Positions 33,817 to 42,006 of a DNA stretch of 64,000 nucleotides are shown piece by piece. This DNA comes from an uncultured Collinsella sp. GTDB taxonomy: Bacteria; Actinomycetota; Coriobacteriia; Coriobacteriales; Coriobacteriaceae. Position numbers and translations under genes: made by a program. Location of the stretch: the NCBI GenBank assembly GCA_959019775.1, contig CAUEPS010000011.1, forward strand, positions 1 through 64,000, in the 5' to 3' direction. The first letter of the stretch is position 1, and each line of letters begins with the position of its first letter. Below the pieces are notes generated by a model. The model ran no database searches, was not told the origin of the DNA, and was given only the letters and a program-made list of their open reading frames with translations.

Positions 33817-34944
33817 TTAGGCGAAGACGATTAGGTTATCCCTGTGTATCGCCGGCTTATCGGCCAGGTTAGCGAGCAGGCGGTTGCTGGCAATCTGGTC
33901 CTGGCGGCGACCGGCTGCAAGCTCCAGCACGTCCGAATCGGCTTCGGCGATACCGCGGGCGACAACCATACCGCTCGGATCACACACATCGAGAACATCG
34001 CCCTCGGCAAAATCTCCATCGACCTGGCGAATACCCACCGCGAGCAAGGACGAGCCACGGCTGACCAGCGCCTTCGCGGCTCCGTCGTCAACCGTTACCG
34101 AGCCATGCGCCTTGTCGCCCAGTGCGATCCACAGCTTACGGGGCGCAATGTCCAGGCGCTCCGCCGGCGGGTCGAACAGCGTGCCCACGCTCTCGCCACG
34201 GGCCAGGCGCACGAGCGCATCGGGCTCCTCGCCCGAGCAAATCACGCTCTGAATGCCGGCCGTCATCAAAATGCGGCTCGCGCGAATCTTGGTGATCATG
34301 CCGCCGGTGCCCACCGACGTCGAAGAATCTCCCGCCGAGGCGATGATCTTGGCATCGATTTTGCGCACGACCGGGATAAACTCGGCCGTCGGATCCTCAT
34401 GCGGATTGGCGGTGTAGAGGCCGTCGATGTCCGAGAGCGTCACGCACAGGTCGGCAGAAACCAGGCAACTCACGAGCGCAGCCAACGTGTCGTTGTCGCC
34501 GAACTTGATCTCGTCGACGGTGACGGTGTCGTTTTCGTTGACGATCGGCACCACACCCAGTTCCACCAGGCGCAGCAGGGCGTCGCGCGCGTGCAGGTAG
34601 GACGTACGGCGCGCCGTGTCATGGCGCGTGAGCAGCACGAGCGAGGTGAGTAGGTCACGCGCATGGAACTCCTCGTCGTAGGCCGACGAGATGATGCACT
34701 GACCTGCCGAGGCGCAGGCCTGCAGGCTCGGCAGGTCACCGACCGGTTTGCGGTCGAAACCCAGAACGGGATAGCCACAGGCAATGGCGCCGGAGCTCAC
34801 CACGACCAAGCGCCAGCCGAGCTTGCGCAGGGCCGCGGCCTGATCGGCCAGGCCACCGATAAACGCGCGGTTAACCTTACCGTCGGCACCCACCACCGTG
34901 GACGAGCCGATCTTTACCACCATCGTTTTATAAGAAGTCGTCAT
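33817..34944 (-). CDS. proB: glutamate 5-kinase with PUA domain
   Basis: The 375-residue enzyme makes glutamyl 5-phosphate, the first step of proline synthesis. The kinase domain shows VVKIGSSTVVGADG, VVVSSGAIACG, VPIVNENDTVTVDEIKFGDND and DIDGLYTANPHEDP. GTGGMITKIRASRI precedes the linker. The C-terminal 95 residues or so (RKLWIALGDKAHGSVTVDDGA..) are the PUA domain of longer ProB forms. The start at 34944 lacks a clear ribosome binding site; ATG 34923 is an alternative, and leaderless initiation is possible. Feedback inhibition by proline is usual for this family. Confidence 0.95.
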   Translation of the reverse strand: MTTSYKTMVVKIGSSTVVGADGKVNRAFIGGLADQAAALRKLGWRLVVVSSGAIACGYPVLGFDRKPVGDLPSLQACASAGQCIISSAYDEEFHARDLLTSLVLLTRHDTARRTSYLHARDALLRLVELGVVPIVNENDTVTVDEIKFGDNDTLAALVSCLVSADLCVTLSDIDGLYTANPHEDPTAEFIPVVRKIDAKIIASAGDSSTSVGTGGMITKIRASRILMTAGIQSVICSGEEPDALVRLARGESVGTLFDPPAERLDIAPRKLWIALGDKAHGSVTVDDGAAKALVSRGSSLLAVGIRQVDGDFAEGDVLDVCDPSGMVVARGIAEADSDVLELAAGRRQDQIASNRLLANLADKPAIHRDNLIVFA

Positions 34945-35008
34945 ACGTCAAACCAATCGAGTGTTGAGCAGGCGGGCGAGCTGGAGCAGCCGGGGCACCC
35001 GGTGCGGA

Positions 35009-35055
35009 ACGGACGAAAATGATCCGTTTTCCTCCGTCCCCTTCAGATCATTTTG
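35009..35055. repeat. intergenic repeat, TCCGTTTTCCTCCGTCCCC family, copy 2, overlapping the pncB stop
   Basis: AAAATGATC (35016-35024) and GATCATTTT (35046-35054) form a perfect 9-bp inverted repeat around TCCGTTTTCCTCCGTCCCC-type sequence. The pncB stop codon lies inside the right arm. Confidence 0.78.
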
Positions 35056-36553
35056 CCCAGGGGAAGGCCGAAGCCGCGGCCATGTTCTTGCGCACGAGCT
35101 CGTCGCGCACCTGGGCCAGACCCTGTTCCATACCCACCACGTAGGTCTGCGGATACAGGAAGCGCTTGAAAGCCGCATCCAGATGATCGAGTGCCCAAGC
35201 ACAGCGCTCGCGTGCGTCCTCGATACTCTCGCGCGGGGCTACCGCACTGCCATCGCGCACAATCGGCACCAGCAGCTCGCGATACTCAAGCTCGGACACA
35301 TCGGTCACCAGGGCGGCATCGTTCACGGCCACGAGGGTATTGCCGCGCGCGGCGCCCTCCCCCGCCAGATGATCCTCGTCATAGATCATGTCGCAGACCG
35401 GGCCGCCAAAGCCGTCGTAATAGCGGCGCACACGCTGCACGCCCGGAATCGTGCGCTTGTAGGGCTGCTCGGAGAGCTTCACCACCGGCGTCCACGGGTC
35501 CGCATCGCTCGCACGGCGGGCGGAAAGCTTGTACACGCCGCCCAGCGCCGGCTGATCGTAGCAGGTCGCAAGCTTGGTACCCACGCCAAAGCTATCGATG
35601 GGCGCGCCCTGGTCGAGCAGCGACTGAATCGTGTACTCGTCCAGGTCGTTGGAAACCGAAATCCCCACATAAGGCAGGCCCTCGGCGTCAAAACGTCCGC
35701 GAACATACTTGGACAACTTAGCCAGGTCGCCCGAGTCGATGCGAATGGCCGACAGGCGCTCGCCCGCCGCCTCCATCTCCTTGGCAACCGTAATGGCATG
35801 CTCGCAGCCCTCGCGCACGTCGTAGGTGTCAATGAGCAGCGTGCAATTCTTGGGGCTCGACTTGGCAAAGGCGCGGAAGGCCTCGAGCTCGGAGTCAAAG
35901 CTCATCACCCAGCTGTGCGCGTGTGTGCCAAAGACGGGGATGCCGTAACGGCGCCCTGCAAGCACGTTAGACGTGGACGAGCAGCCGGCCACATAGCTTG
36001 CGCGCGCAACAGCCAAGCCGCCATCGGGACCCTGGGCACGACGCAGGCCGAACTCGGCCACGGGACGGCCGTCCGCCGCCAACACCACGCGTGCCGTCTT
36101 GGTGGCAACAAGCGTCTGGAAGCCGACGATGTTGAGCAGCGCGGTCTCGAGCAGCTGGCACTCCAGCGCCGGGCCGGTGACGCGCACCATAGGCTCGCGC
36201 GGAAATACGAGCTCGCCCTCGGGCACGGCGTCGATATTCACGTGCGCACGGAAGTTGCGCAGGTAGTCGAGGAAAGCAGGCTTAAACATCGCGCCGCCGG
36301 CAGGAGCCTGGAGCGAAGCTAGATAGTCGATGTCCTCGGGCGTAAAGCGCAGGTTCTCGACAAGCTCGGGCAGCTCGGCGGTGCCGCACATGACGGCATA
36401 CGCGCTGCCAAAGGGATGGTCGCGGTAAAACGCCGTAAAACAACCCTGCTCATTGGCCTTGCCGCTCTCCCACAGGCCCTGGGCCATAGTGAGTTCGTAC
36501 AGATCGGTGAGCATTGCGATGTCGGTGGGATGCGAGATGTCGGTCAAAGCCAT
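35048..36553 (-). CDS. pncB: nicotinate phosphoribosyltransferase
   Basis: The 501-residue enzyme joins nicotinate to PRPP to feed NAD synthesis. Hallmarks are MLTDLYELTMAQGLW at the N-terminus, GTAELPELVENLRF, PEGELVFPREP, VFGTHAHSWVM with the active-site His pair, LLIDTYDVREG, RIDSGDLAKLS, and ISVSNDLDEYTIQ leading to FGVGTKLATCYDQPALGGVYKL. The ATG at 36553 is where family similarity begins; AAGGTCG precedes it. The last codons overlap a palindromic repeat. It is followed on the same strand by proB, about 100 bases away. Confidence 0.96.
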   Translation of the reverse strand: MALTDISHPTDIAMLTDLYELTMAQGLWESGKANEQGCFTAFYRDHPFGSAYAVMCGTAELPELVENLRFTPEDIDYLASLQAPAGGAMFKPAFLDYLRNFRAHVNIDAVPEGELVFPREPMVRVTGPALECQLLETALLNIVGFQTLVATKTARVVLAADGRPVAEFGLRRAQGPDGGLAVARASYVAGCSSTSNVLAGRRYGIPVFGTHAHSWVMSFDSELEAFRAFAKSSPKNCTLLIDTYDVREGCEHAITVAKEMEAAGERLSAIRIDSGDLAKLSKYVRGRFDAEGLPYVGISVSNDLDEYTIQSLLDQGAPIDSFGVGTKLATCYDQPALGGVYKLSARRASDADPWTPVVKLSEQPYKRTIPGVQRVRRYYDGFGGPVCDMIYDEDHLAGEGAARGNTLVAVNDAALVTDVSELEYRELLVPIVRDGSAVAPRESIEDARERCAWALDHLDAAFKRFLYPQTYVVGMEQGLAQVRDELVRKNMAAASAFPWAK

Positions 36554-36635
36554 GGGGCGACCTTTCGGATGTGTTGTGCAGAGGTTGAGGGTTGGGCGAG
36601 GCGGACGTACGGGCATGGAGCCCGGCGTGAACAGG

Positions 36636-37100
36636 TTAGTGCAGGCCCATGCTGCCCGTGATCGTGTAGACCATAAAGACGATAAACGCGATGAGGGCGA
36701 GCACGATGATGATTTTTTGAGCCGGAGCCATGCCGGGGATCTCGTTCTCGCCCGTAGGCTCCTTGGAGGTGACCATGCGCTGGGCAAAGGTCATCTCGTC
36801 ACGGCTCGGTTTGGGCTCGACGGGCTTGGGACGAGCGGCCTTTTTAGGCTGAGGTTTGGGTGCGGTGGGTGCGGGCTTCGCAGCGGCAGGCTTGGGTGCA
36901 GGCGCGGGCTTGGGCGCGGGCGCGGGCGCAACCTTCGCAGCGGCCTCCTCGGCCTTCTCGCGCTCGGCACGCAGGGCGGCCAGCTCCTCACGCTCGCGGC
37001 GCGCCTCTTCCTGGGCCTCGCGACGAGCCTTCTCGGCGCGGAGCTCTTCCAACTCGGCGCGCTCCTCGGCAGACAGTGGTTGGGACTCAAGCTCGGCCAT
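36636..37100 (-). CDS. tail-anchored coiled-coil hypothetical protein
   Basis: The 154-residue protein is not recognised. Residues about 10-57 are a charged Glu/Arg/Ala heptad-type helix (ERAELEELRAEKARREAQEE..), residues 58-100 a Pro/Ala/Lys linker with repeated PAPKPAP, and the end holds one membrane segment (IIIVLALIAFIVFMVYTIT) a few residues from the C-terminus, so it should sit tail-anchored with the coiled coil in the cytoplasm. AAAGGGC precedes the ATG. It lies between pncB and tRNA-Ala on the same strand. A role in membrane tethering is conceivable but unsupported. Confidence 0.7.
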   Translation of the reverse strand: MAELESQPLSAEERAELEELRAEKARREAQEEARREREELAALRAEREKAEEAAAKVAPAPAPKPAPAPKPAAAKPAPTAPKPQPKKAARPKPVEPKPSRDEMTFAQRMVTSKEPTGENEIPGMAPAQKIIIVLALIAFIVFMVYTITGSMGLH

Positions 37101-37118
37101 GGTATTGCCCTTTCTTTT

Positions 37119-37151
37119 TAAAAAAAGCCGCCGACACAATGTCAGCGGCTT
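37119..37151 (-). terminator. terminator of tRNA-Ala
   Basis: On the minus strand AAGCCGCTGAC pairs with GTCGGCGGCTT (one G-T wobble) around ATTGT, followed by TTTTTTT. Confidence 0.88.
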
Positions 37152-37165
37152 ATCAAATCCAAGGG

Positions 37166-37238
37166 TGGAGACGAAGGGAGTCGAACCCTCGGCCTCTGCC
37201 ATGCGACGGCAGCGCTCTCCCAACTGAGCTACGTCCCC
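37166..37238 (-). tRNA. tRNA-Ala (anticodon CGC)
   Basis: On the minus strand GGGGACGTAGCTCAGTTGGG opens a 73-nt cloverleaf with anticodon stem CTGCC/GGCAG and loop GTCGCAT, so the anticodon is CGC. The T-arm is GAGGGTTCGACTCCC. CCA is not encoded (CCC follows the discriminator A). Confidence 0.94.
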
Positions 37239-37291
37239 AGGACAAGTTGATATTTTACCTACGGCTCGCCAACTGTCAACGCCCAATAACC

Positions 37292-37382
37292 AGTCTTTTT
37301 GGGACGGGGCTGTTTTGACTACTTTCGGATGCCGGCTCGGCCCCGTCCCAAAAAGACTACTCAAAGAGCCTCGTCCCAGATT
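37292..37382. repeat. palindromic repeat with 19-bp perfect arms plus CGTCCCAGATTAGCT tail
   Basis: AGTCTTTTTGGGACGGGGC (37292-37310) is the exact reverse complement of 37340-37358. The following CTCGTCCCAGATTAGCT runs into the radical SAM stop codon and recurs as CCGTCCCAAATTAGCTA at 50111-50127 and CCATCCCAAATTAGCTA at 53615-53631. Confidence 0.85.
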
Positions 37383-38325
37383 AGCTGGTTTGAGCACTAG
37401 TAAGAACACCGGTGGTGTCGAACGCCGGGGTAAAGCTCTCGTCTGCCGCTCCACCTTCTTGCCAGAACATCGTCGTAAAGCCCAGGTCGTCGGCATGGTC
37501 GAGCACCTGCTCGTACTCCTCGCGCGTCACGGCGCGTGCCAGGTCGCCGCCCTGCTCGCGCATGAGCGCATTGGGCGTGTACTGGTTCATGACCGAGATC
37601 GGCACATCGCCCACCGTCTGCCACACCAGGTCCAGCACACGGCACGAATCGTCTGCATGACCCGGCAGCACCAGATGACGCACGATCATGCCGCGCTTCA
37701 TGAGCCCGTCCTCGTCCACCAGCTCTCCCCCGCGGCGCTCGGCCTCGCGCGCCATCTGTGCCAGACCCGACACGGCCACGCGCGGGTAGTCCTTAATATG
37801 GGAGAGCGACTGTGCAAGCGCCGCATCGGCATATTTAAAGTCGGTAAGCCACACGTCGACCAAATCGCCGAGCGCAGCCACGGCACTCGCCCGCTCATAG
37901 CCGCTCGTGTTGTAGACGATCGGGACGTCCAGCCCGCGCTCCCGCGCTGCGGCAATCGCGGCCGGCAGCAGGTGAGCATAATGCGTCGCAGTCACCAGGT
38001 TAATGTTGTTGGCGCCCTGGTCCTGCAGCTCCAGCATAATCTCGACCAAGCGCTCGGGCGAAATCTCAAGACCGAAATTGCCCGTCGAGATCTCGTGGTT
38101 TTGGCAGTAGACGCATTTGAGCGAACAGCCGCTAAAGAAAATCGTGCCCGAGCCGGCCTCGCCCGAAATGGGCGGCTCCTCCCACATATGGAGCGCCGCG
38201 CGGGCGACCTTAAGCGTGTCGTCGGCGCCGCACACGCCACGCGCGCCCTCGTCGCGTGCCGCGCCGCAACGGCGTGGACACAAATGGCAGGCGGGCGAAA
38301 AAAGTTCGGTCAACGACGTCGGCAT
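37381..38325 (-). CDS. radical SAM protein, PflA/PflX-like
   Basis: The 314-residue protein has the radical SAM cluster motif C-x3-C-x2-C in IFFSGCSLKCVYCQNHEIS, as in pyruvate formate-lyase activating enzyme homologs. A second Cys group near the N-terminus (ACHLCPRRCG, then GVCG) is typical of the PflX-like subgroup and may bind another cluster. Later motifs are NNINLVTATHYA, VYNTSGYER, DVWLTDFKYAD and VRHLVLPGHADDS. The target is unknown; no formate-lyase gene is adjacent. The start is taken at ATG 38325 with TTGGAG upstream; TTG 38340 is an alternative. Confidence 0.86.
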   Translation of the reverse strand: MPTSLTELFSPACHLCPRRCGAARDEGARGVCGADDTLKVARAALHMWEEPPISGEAGSGTIFFSGCSLKCVYCQNHEISTGNFGLEISPERLVEIMLELQDQGANNINLVTATHYAHLLPAAIAAARERGLDVPIVYNTSGYERASAVAALGDLVDVWLTDFKYADAALAQSLSHIKDYPRVAVSGLAQMAREAERRGGELVDEDGLMKRGMIVRHLVLPGHADDSCRVLDLVWQTVGDVPISVMNQYTPNALMREQGGDLARAVTREEYEQVLDHADDLGFTTMFWQEGGAADESFTPAFDTTGVLTSAQTS

Positions 38326-38463
38326 AAAAACATGCTCCAAAACAACGATTCAGCAGCTCAAACGTAAAGCCCCGGACAGCACAGACGGTTCCAAGCCCAA
38401 GGCGCCGTAATCGTCCGACACGATTTTTGTAATGTCAAGACTGGAATCAACAAAGTGCCGCTT

Positions 38464-38615
38464 TATGATGTAGATATTCCGCCCCCCGCGGAGCAACTGG
38501 GTGAACCGTCGCGTTTATTTAGGGAGCCCACACAGTCGTACTTAGTACAGGTATCCTTCGTTGTTAAGGACGCTGGAACAGTCGATGAGGGCACCCACCT
38601 GTTTTAGGTGGGTTC
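38464..38615 (+). ncRNA. candidate structured RNA, possibly 6S-like
   Basis: In a 536-bp gene-free gap (38326-38861), TATGAT at 38464-38469 is a good -10. It is followed by about 130 bases without an open frame but with nested pairing: CAG-TCCTT..AAGGA-CTG, GTACTTAGTAC, and TGAACC near 38502 complementary to GGTTCA at the 3' end. It ends in CCACCT-GTTTT-AGGTGG followed by TTCATTTT, a terminator. The GGGAGCCCACACAGTCG and CACCCACCT..AGGTGGGTTC parts remind me of bacterial 6S RNA, but no search was possible, and a leader of the downstream gene is an alternative. Confidence 0.48.
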
Positions 38616-38861
38616 ATTTTCGTAACGTGGGGGGTGGTTTTCTTTTGCCGATTTTGCCAAAAATTGCCATCGCAGATTCCGTATGACACCCAACGGCACT
38701 CGGCAGAACCCCCGCCAACATCCCAATATCTGGTAAGCGCGTGATAATCGCCCCGTGCAATTCCTCACACCCTCCTTGGTCGAGTATGATGGGTCAGCTA
38801 TGCCCTTTTGCGCGTAGCGTCCTTTGACCTTTTCCTTCGACGCTTGGCGGTTTATCGATTC

Positions 38862-40061
38862 ATGGCTTTCTCCACGAGCTTCATACCGTACTTTTGCGTG
38901 GCGGTCGCGGCTTTTATCACGACCTTCCTTGCGGTGCCCCTGGTCAAGCGCCTGGCAATCAAGCTCGACGCCGTCGACTATCCTTCCAAGCGCCGCATCA
39001 ACACTAAACCCATCCCGCGCATGGGCGGCACGGCGGTCTTTTTGGGCCTCGTCGTCGCCTGCATCGTGCAGATCCTGGGCACCTGGTACCTGGGCTGGCC
39101 GCCCGTTTTGGTACCGCACCCGCGCCTTCACATCAGCTACCCCGTGCTGGCACTCTCCTTTACCGTGATCTTTGCGACCGGCGCGATTGACGACGTCTTC
39201 CAGCTCAAGCCCAAGCAAAAGCTGGCCGGCCAGGTGCTCGCCGCGCTCATCGCCTGCATCGGCGGCTTAAAAATCGGCGTCATCATCAACCCGTTTGCCC
39301 CCGGCGAGATCATGCTTGGCTGGCTCGCCTACCCCATCACCGTGATCTACCTGGTGGCGTTCACCAACATCATCAACCTCATCGACGGCCTCGACGGCCT
39401 GGCCACGGGCATTTGCGGCATCGCATCGTTCACCATGTTCACGATGGCCATGCTTTCGGGCCGTATCGACGCCGCCGCGCTCTCCATCGCGCTCTTTGGC
39501 TCGTGCGTGGCTTTTCTGCATTACAACTTCAACCCCGCGAGCATCTTCTTGGGCGACTCGGGGTCGCTGCTGCTGGGCTTCGCTTTGGGCTCCATCTCGC
39601 TGCTCAACGTGAGCCGCACCGCCGCGCTCACCTCGCTCATCATCCCGCTCATCGTGGCAGGCGTGCCCATCATCGACACGTTCAGCGCCATCGTGCGTCG
39701 CAAGCGCGCCCACATTAGCATCGGGCAGGCCGACAAGGGCCACATCCACCACCGCCTGATCCAAGAGGGCTACAACCAAAAGCAGGCCGTGCTGCTCATT
39801 TACGCCTGGTGCATCATGCTTTCGGCCGGCGCCGCCGCAATCAATCAGGTCGAGGTGCCCACGCGCGTGCTCATCTTTGTCGTGCTCGCCATTGGCTCGA
39901 CGGCCTTCGCCAAGCACCTGCACCTGTTTGAGCCCGTCCTGCGCCACCATTACAACAAGCGCACACACGAGGACGAGCTGGTAACCCCCGACGACCCCGC
40001 TTTTAAGCAGGAGGAGCAAGCAGCCGAAGAACGTAAAGAAGAGCGCCACCACAAGCTCTAG
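38862..40061 (+). CDS. undecaprenyl-phosphate GlcNAc-1-phosphate transferase (WecA/TagO type)
   Basis: The 399-residue polytopic membrane enzyme belongs to the MraY/WecA superfamily, which moves a sugar 1-phosphate from a UDP-sugar to undecaprenyl phosphate at the start of glycan or teichoic acid assembly. Motifs are KRRINTKPIPRMGG, TGAIDDVFQLKPKQKL with the catalytic Asp pair, NIINLIDGLDGLATG, IFLGDSGSLLLGF and the cytoplasmic GHIHHRL. About ten membrane segments are visible and the tail is acidic/basic. The start is uncertain: ATG 38862 lacks a clear ribosome binding site, and TTG 38808 extends the frame. Confidence 0.9.
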   Translation: MAFSTSFIPYFCVAVAAFITTFLAVPLVKRLAIKLDAVDYPSKRRINTKPIPRMGGTAVFLGLVVACIVQILGTWYLGWPPVLVPHPRLHISYPVLALSFTVIFATGAIDDVFQLKPKQKLAGQVLAALIACIGGLKIGVIINPFAPGEIMLGWLAYPITVIYLVAFTNIINLIDGLDGLATGICGIASFTMFTMAMLSGRIDAAALSIALFGSCVAFLHYNFNPASIFLGDSGSLLLGFALGSISLLNVSRTAALTSLIIPLIVAGVPIIDTFSAIVRRKRAHISIGQADKGHIHHRLIQEGYNQKQAVLLIYAWCIMLSAGAAAINQVEVPTRVLIFVVLAIGSTAFAKHLHLFEPVLRHHYNKRTHEDELVTPDDPAFKQEEQAAEERKEERHHKL

Positions 40062-40132
40062 GATAAGCTGCCGAGGATGTGCCCAGATGCCGCTGGCCAA
40101 GCGCAGCCCGACGCCCATCGCGCTAGCCGCCT

Positions 40133-40143
40133 CCCCCCCCCCC
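40133..40143. repeat. homopolymer tract of 11 C
   Basis: An uninterrupted C11 run lies about 80 bases upstream of trpS. Such tracts can vary in length by slippage. The surrounding gap 40062-40221 shows nothing else. Confidence 0.7.
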
Positions 40144-40221
40144 GCCCCTCGCCTACTTACGCCCTGACCCTCCAATAAACGCGTTATCATCTTGACCCAT
40201 GAACATACGTAAGGAGCAATC

Positions 40222-41271
40222 ATGCCAAACGAGAACAGCTACGAAGTCGCGCTGCAAAAGAGCAACGCCATTCGCGAGGGCCTGGCCAAGACGCCCGAGA
40301 AGTTCACCATGCTTACCGGCGACCGCCCCACCGGACGCTTGCACCTGGGTCATTACTTCGGCACCCTCAAGGGCCGCGTAGAACTGCAGAACATGGGCGC
40401 CAAGACCAACGTGCTCATCGCCGACTACCAGGTCATCACCGACCGCGACACCACCGAGCATATCCAGGACAACGTGTACAACATGGTCATGGACTACCTT
40501 GCCTGCGGCATCGACCCCGACAAGACCATGATCTACGCGCACTCCGCTGTGCCCGCCGCAAACCAGCTCATGCTGCCGTTCCTGTCGCTGGTGTCCGAGG
40601 CCGAGCTGGCGCGCAACCCCACGGTCAAGGCCGAGATGGAGGCCTCGGGCCATGAGCTTACCGGCCTTCTGCTCACCTACCCGGTGCACCAGGCCTGCGA
40701 CATTCTGTTCTGCAAGGGCAACGTGGTGCCAGTCGGTCGCGATCAGCTGCCGCACATCGAGCTCACCCGCACCATCGCACGCCGCTTTAACAACCGCTAC
40801 GGCAAGGTATTTCCCGAGGTCGAGGCGCTGCTGTCCGAGACCCCGCTGCTGCCCGGCCTTGACGGTCGCAAGATGAGCAAGAGCTACGGCAACGCCATCA
40901 ATATTTCGATGACCGCCGAGGAGACGGCCAAGCGCATCAAGAAGAGCCAGACCGACTCCGAGCGCATGATCACGTTCGATCCCGAGAACCGCCCCGGCGT
41001 ATCCGGTCTGCTTTCGACGGCCGCCATCTGCACCGGTCGTTCCGAGGTCGAGATTGCCGAGGAGATCGGCATGGGCGGCTCCGGCCAGCTCAAGAAGTAC
41101 GTGACCGAGGCCGTCAACGAGTACTTCGCCCCGATCCGTGAGCGTCGCCAGCGCTACGAAAACGACCTAGATTACGTCAAGGACGTGCTGCACGAGGGCA
41201 ATCGCCGCGCCAACGAGATCGCCGAGCAGACCCTGGCCGAGGTTCAGGACGCCATGGGCATGGTGTACTAG
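40222..41271 (+). CDS. trpS: tryptophanyl-tRNA synthetase
   Basis: The 349-residue class I synthetase charges tRNA-Trp. The HIGH-like motif is in GDRPTGRLHLGHYFGTLKG, the tryptophan-site region in YPVHQACDILFCKGNVVPVGRDQ, and the KMSKS motif in DGRKMSKSYGNAI. Length and the late RRANEIAEQTL fit the bacterial family. AAGGAG lies six bases before the ATG. No T-box or trp leader was found upstream; an 11-C tract is there instead. Confidence 0.97.
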   Translation: MPNENSYEVALQKSNAIREGLAKTPEKFTMLTGDRPTGRLHLGHYFGTLKGRVELQNMGAKTNVLIADYQVITDRDTTEHIQDNVYNMVMDYLACGIDPDKTMIYAHSAVPAANQLMLPFLSLVSEAELARNPTVKAEMEASGHELTGLLLTYPVHQACDILFCKGNVVPVGRDQLPHIELTRTIARRFNNRYGKVFPEVEALLSETPLLPGLDGRKMSKSYGNAINISMTAEETAKRIKKSQTDSERMITFDPENRPGVSGLLSTAAICTGRSEVEIAEEIGMGGSGQLKKYVTEAVNEYFAPIRERRQRYENDLDYVKDVLHEGNRRANEIAEQTLAEVQDAMGMVY

Positions 41272-41323
41272 GCAAAGCGCTTTCGCACAACATAGACGGT
41301 GAGGCTGAATCCTCACCGAAACA

Positions 41324-41365
41324 GGAACAGGCCCGCTGGCAGTTAGTTGCCAGCGGGCCTGTTCC
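41324..41365 (+). terminator. strong hairpin terminator after trpS
   Basis: GGAACAGGCCCGCTGGC and GCCAGCGGGCCTGTTCC form a perfect 17-bp stem around AGTTAGTT. A second hairpin, CGGTGAGG/CCTCACCG (41297-41318), precedes it. No T tract follows, so the mechanism is uncertain. The rest of 41366-41549 shows no gene. Confidence 0.7.
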
Positions 41366-41549
41366 CGAAGTACACCGTTGAATCGCACAGAGGGGAGGGA
41401 TGCGAATCAAACTCAACAGGGCAGGCTTTTTCATCGCCTATTGCCTGCTCCGTTGCTGAAACCAATATAGTTCACCATGGTTTACTTTCTGGCGAGAATA
41501 TACGCCAACACATCGTCTCCATAAGTTAACCCCGGTAAACCTACAACGT

Positions 41550-41590
41550 AAAACCACCGCAAAGGGGACAGGCACCTTTGTGGTGGTTTT
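41550..41590. repeat. R2 palindromic repeat, copy a
   Basis: AAAACCACCGCAAAGGGGAC then AGGCACCTTTGTGGTGGTTTT. The stem is broken by one mismatch. It has the opposite orientation to the copy at 41957; together they bracket the alkyltransferase gene. Confidence 0.88.
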
Positions 41591-41606
41591 GGCCACGGCA
41601 GAGCAG

Positions 41607-41927
41607 TTAGAGCCCTACTGGCCAGCGACAGGCGGCCAAGTCGACGTGCATGGGATCGGTAAACGTCACGCCCTCCCCCATTAAGAGCTCACGCTGAGCA
41701 TCGGGGCCGCCAAAAGCAAAACCCTCGCATATGCGCCCGTCGGCAAACACCACACGATGGCAGGGAATCTGACCAGGGCGCGGATTGCTGTGCAGCGCAT
41801 ACCCCACGTACCGCGCACATCGTGGACGACCGGCAAGCAGCGCCACCTGACCATACGTGGCGACCATCCCCTCGGGAATCTGCTCGACCACCTCGTACAC
41901 ACGCTCAAAAAAGCCCTCAGATGCCAT
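41607..41927 (-). CDS. MGMT-family alkyltransferase, short form
   Basis: The 106-residue protein is the C-terminal DNA-binding/active-site domain of O6-alkylguanine-DNA alkyltransferases without the N-terminal domain: VVEQIPEGMVATYGQVALLAG, then ARYVGYALHSNP and IPCHRVVFADGRI. The acceptor cysteine is retained in P-C-H-R-V, unlike alkyltransferase-like (ATL) proteins, which usually carry tryptophan there, so repair activity is possible. The ATG at 41927 follows GAAAGGAG. The gene stands alone between two inverted copies of repeat R2. Confidence 0.88.
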   Translation of the reverse strand: MASEGFFERVYEVVEQIPEGMVATYGQVALLAGRPRCARYVGYALHSNPRPGQIPCHRVVFADGRICEGFAFGGPDAQRELLMGEGVTFTDPMHVDLAACRWPVGL

Positions 41928-41956
41928 CGCATGCTCCTTTCAACCGGAACCAGCAT

Positions 41957-41996
41957 AAACCACCACAAAGGTGCCTGTCCCCTTTGTGGTGGTTTT
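41957..41996. repeat. R2 palindromic repeat, copy b
   Basis: ACCACCACAAAGG and CCTTTGTGGTGGT form a perfect 13-bp stem around the loop TGCCTGTCC. It lies 10 bases beyond the degV stop. Confidence 0.9.
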
Positions 41997-42006
41997 GACC
42001 GGATAG

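Noticed and set aside
41607..41927. Alkyltransferase-like (ATL) protein without repair activity
   Set aside because: The active-site motif reads P-C-H-R-V with the acceptor cysteine, so the ATL label does not fit.
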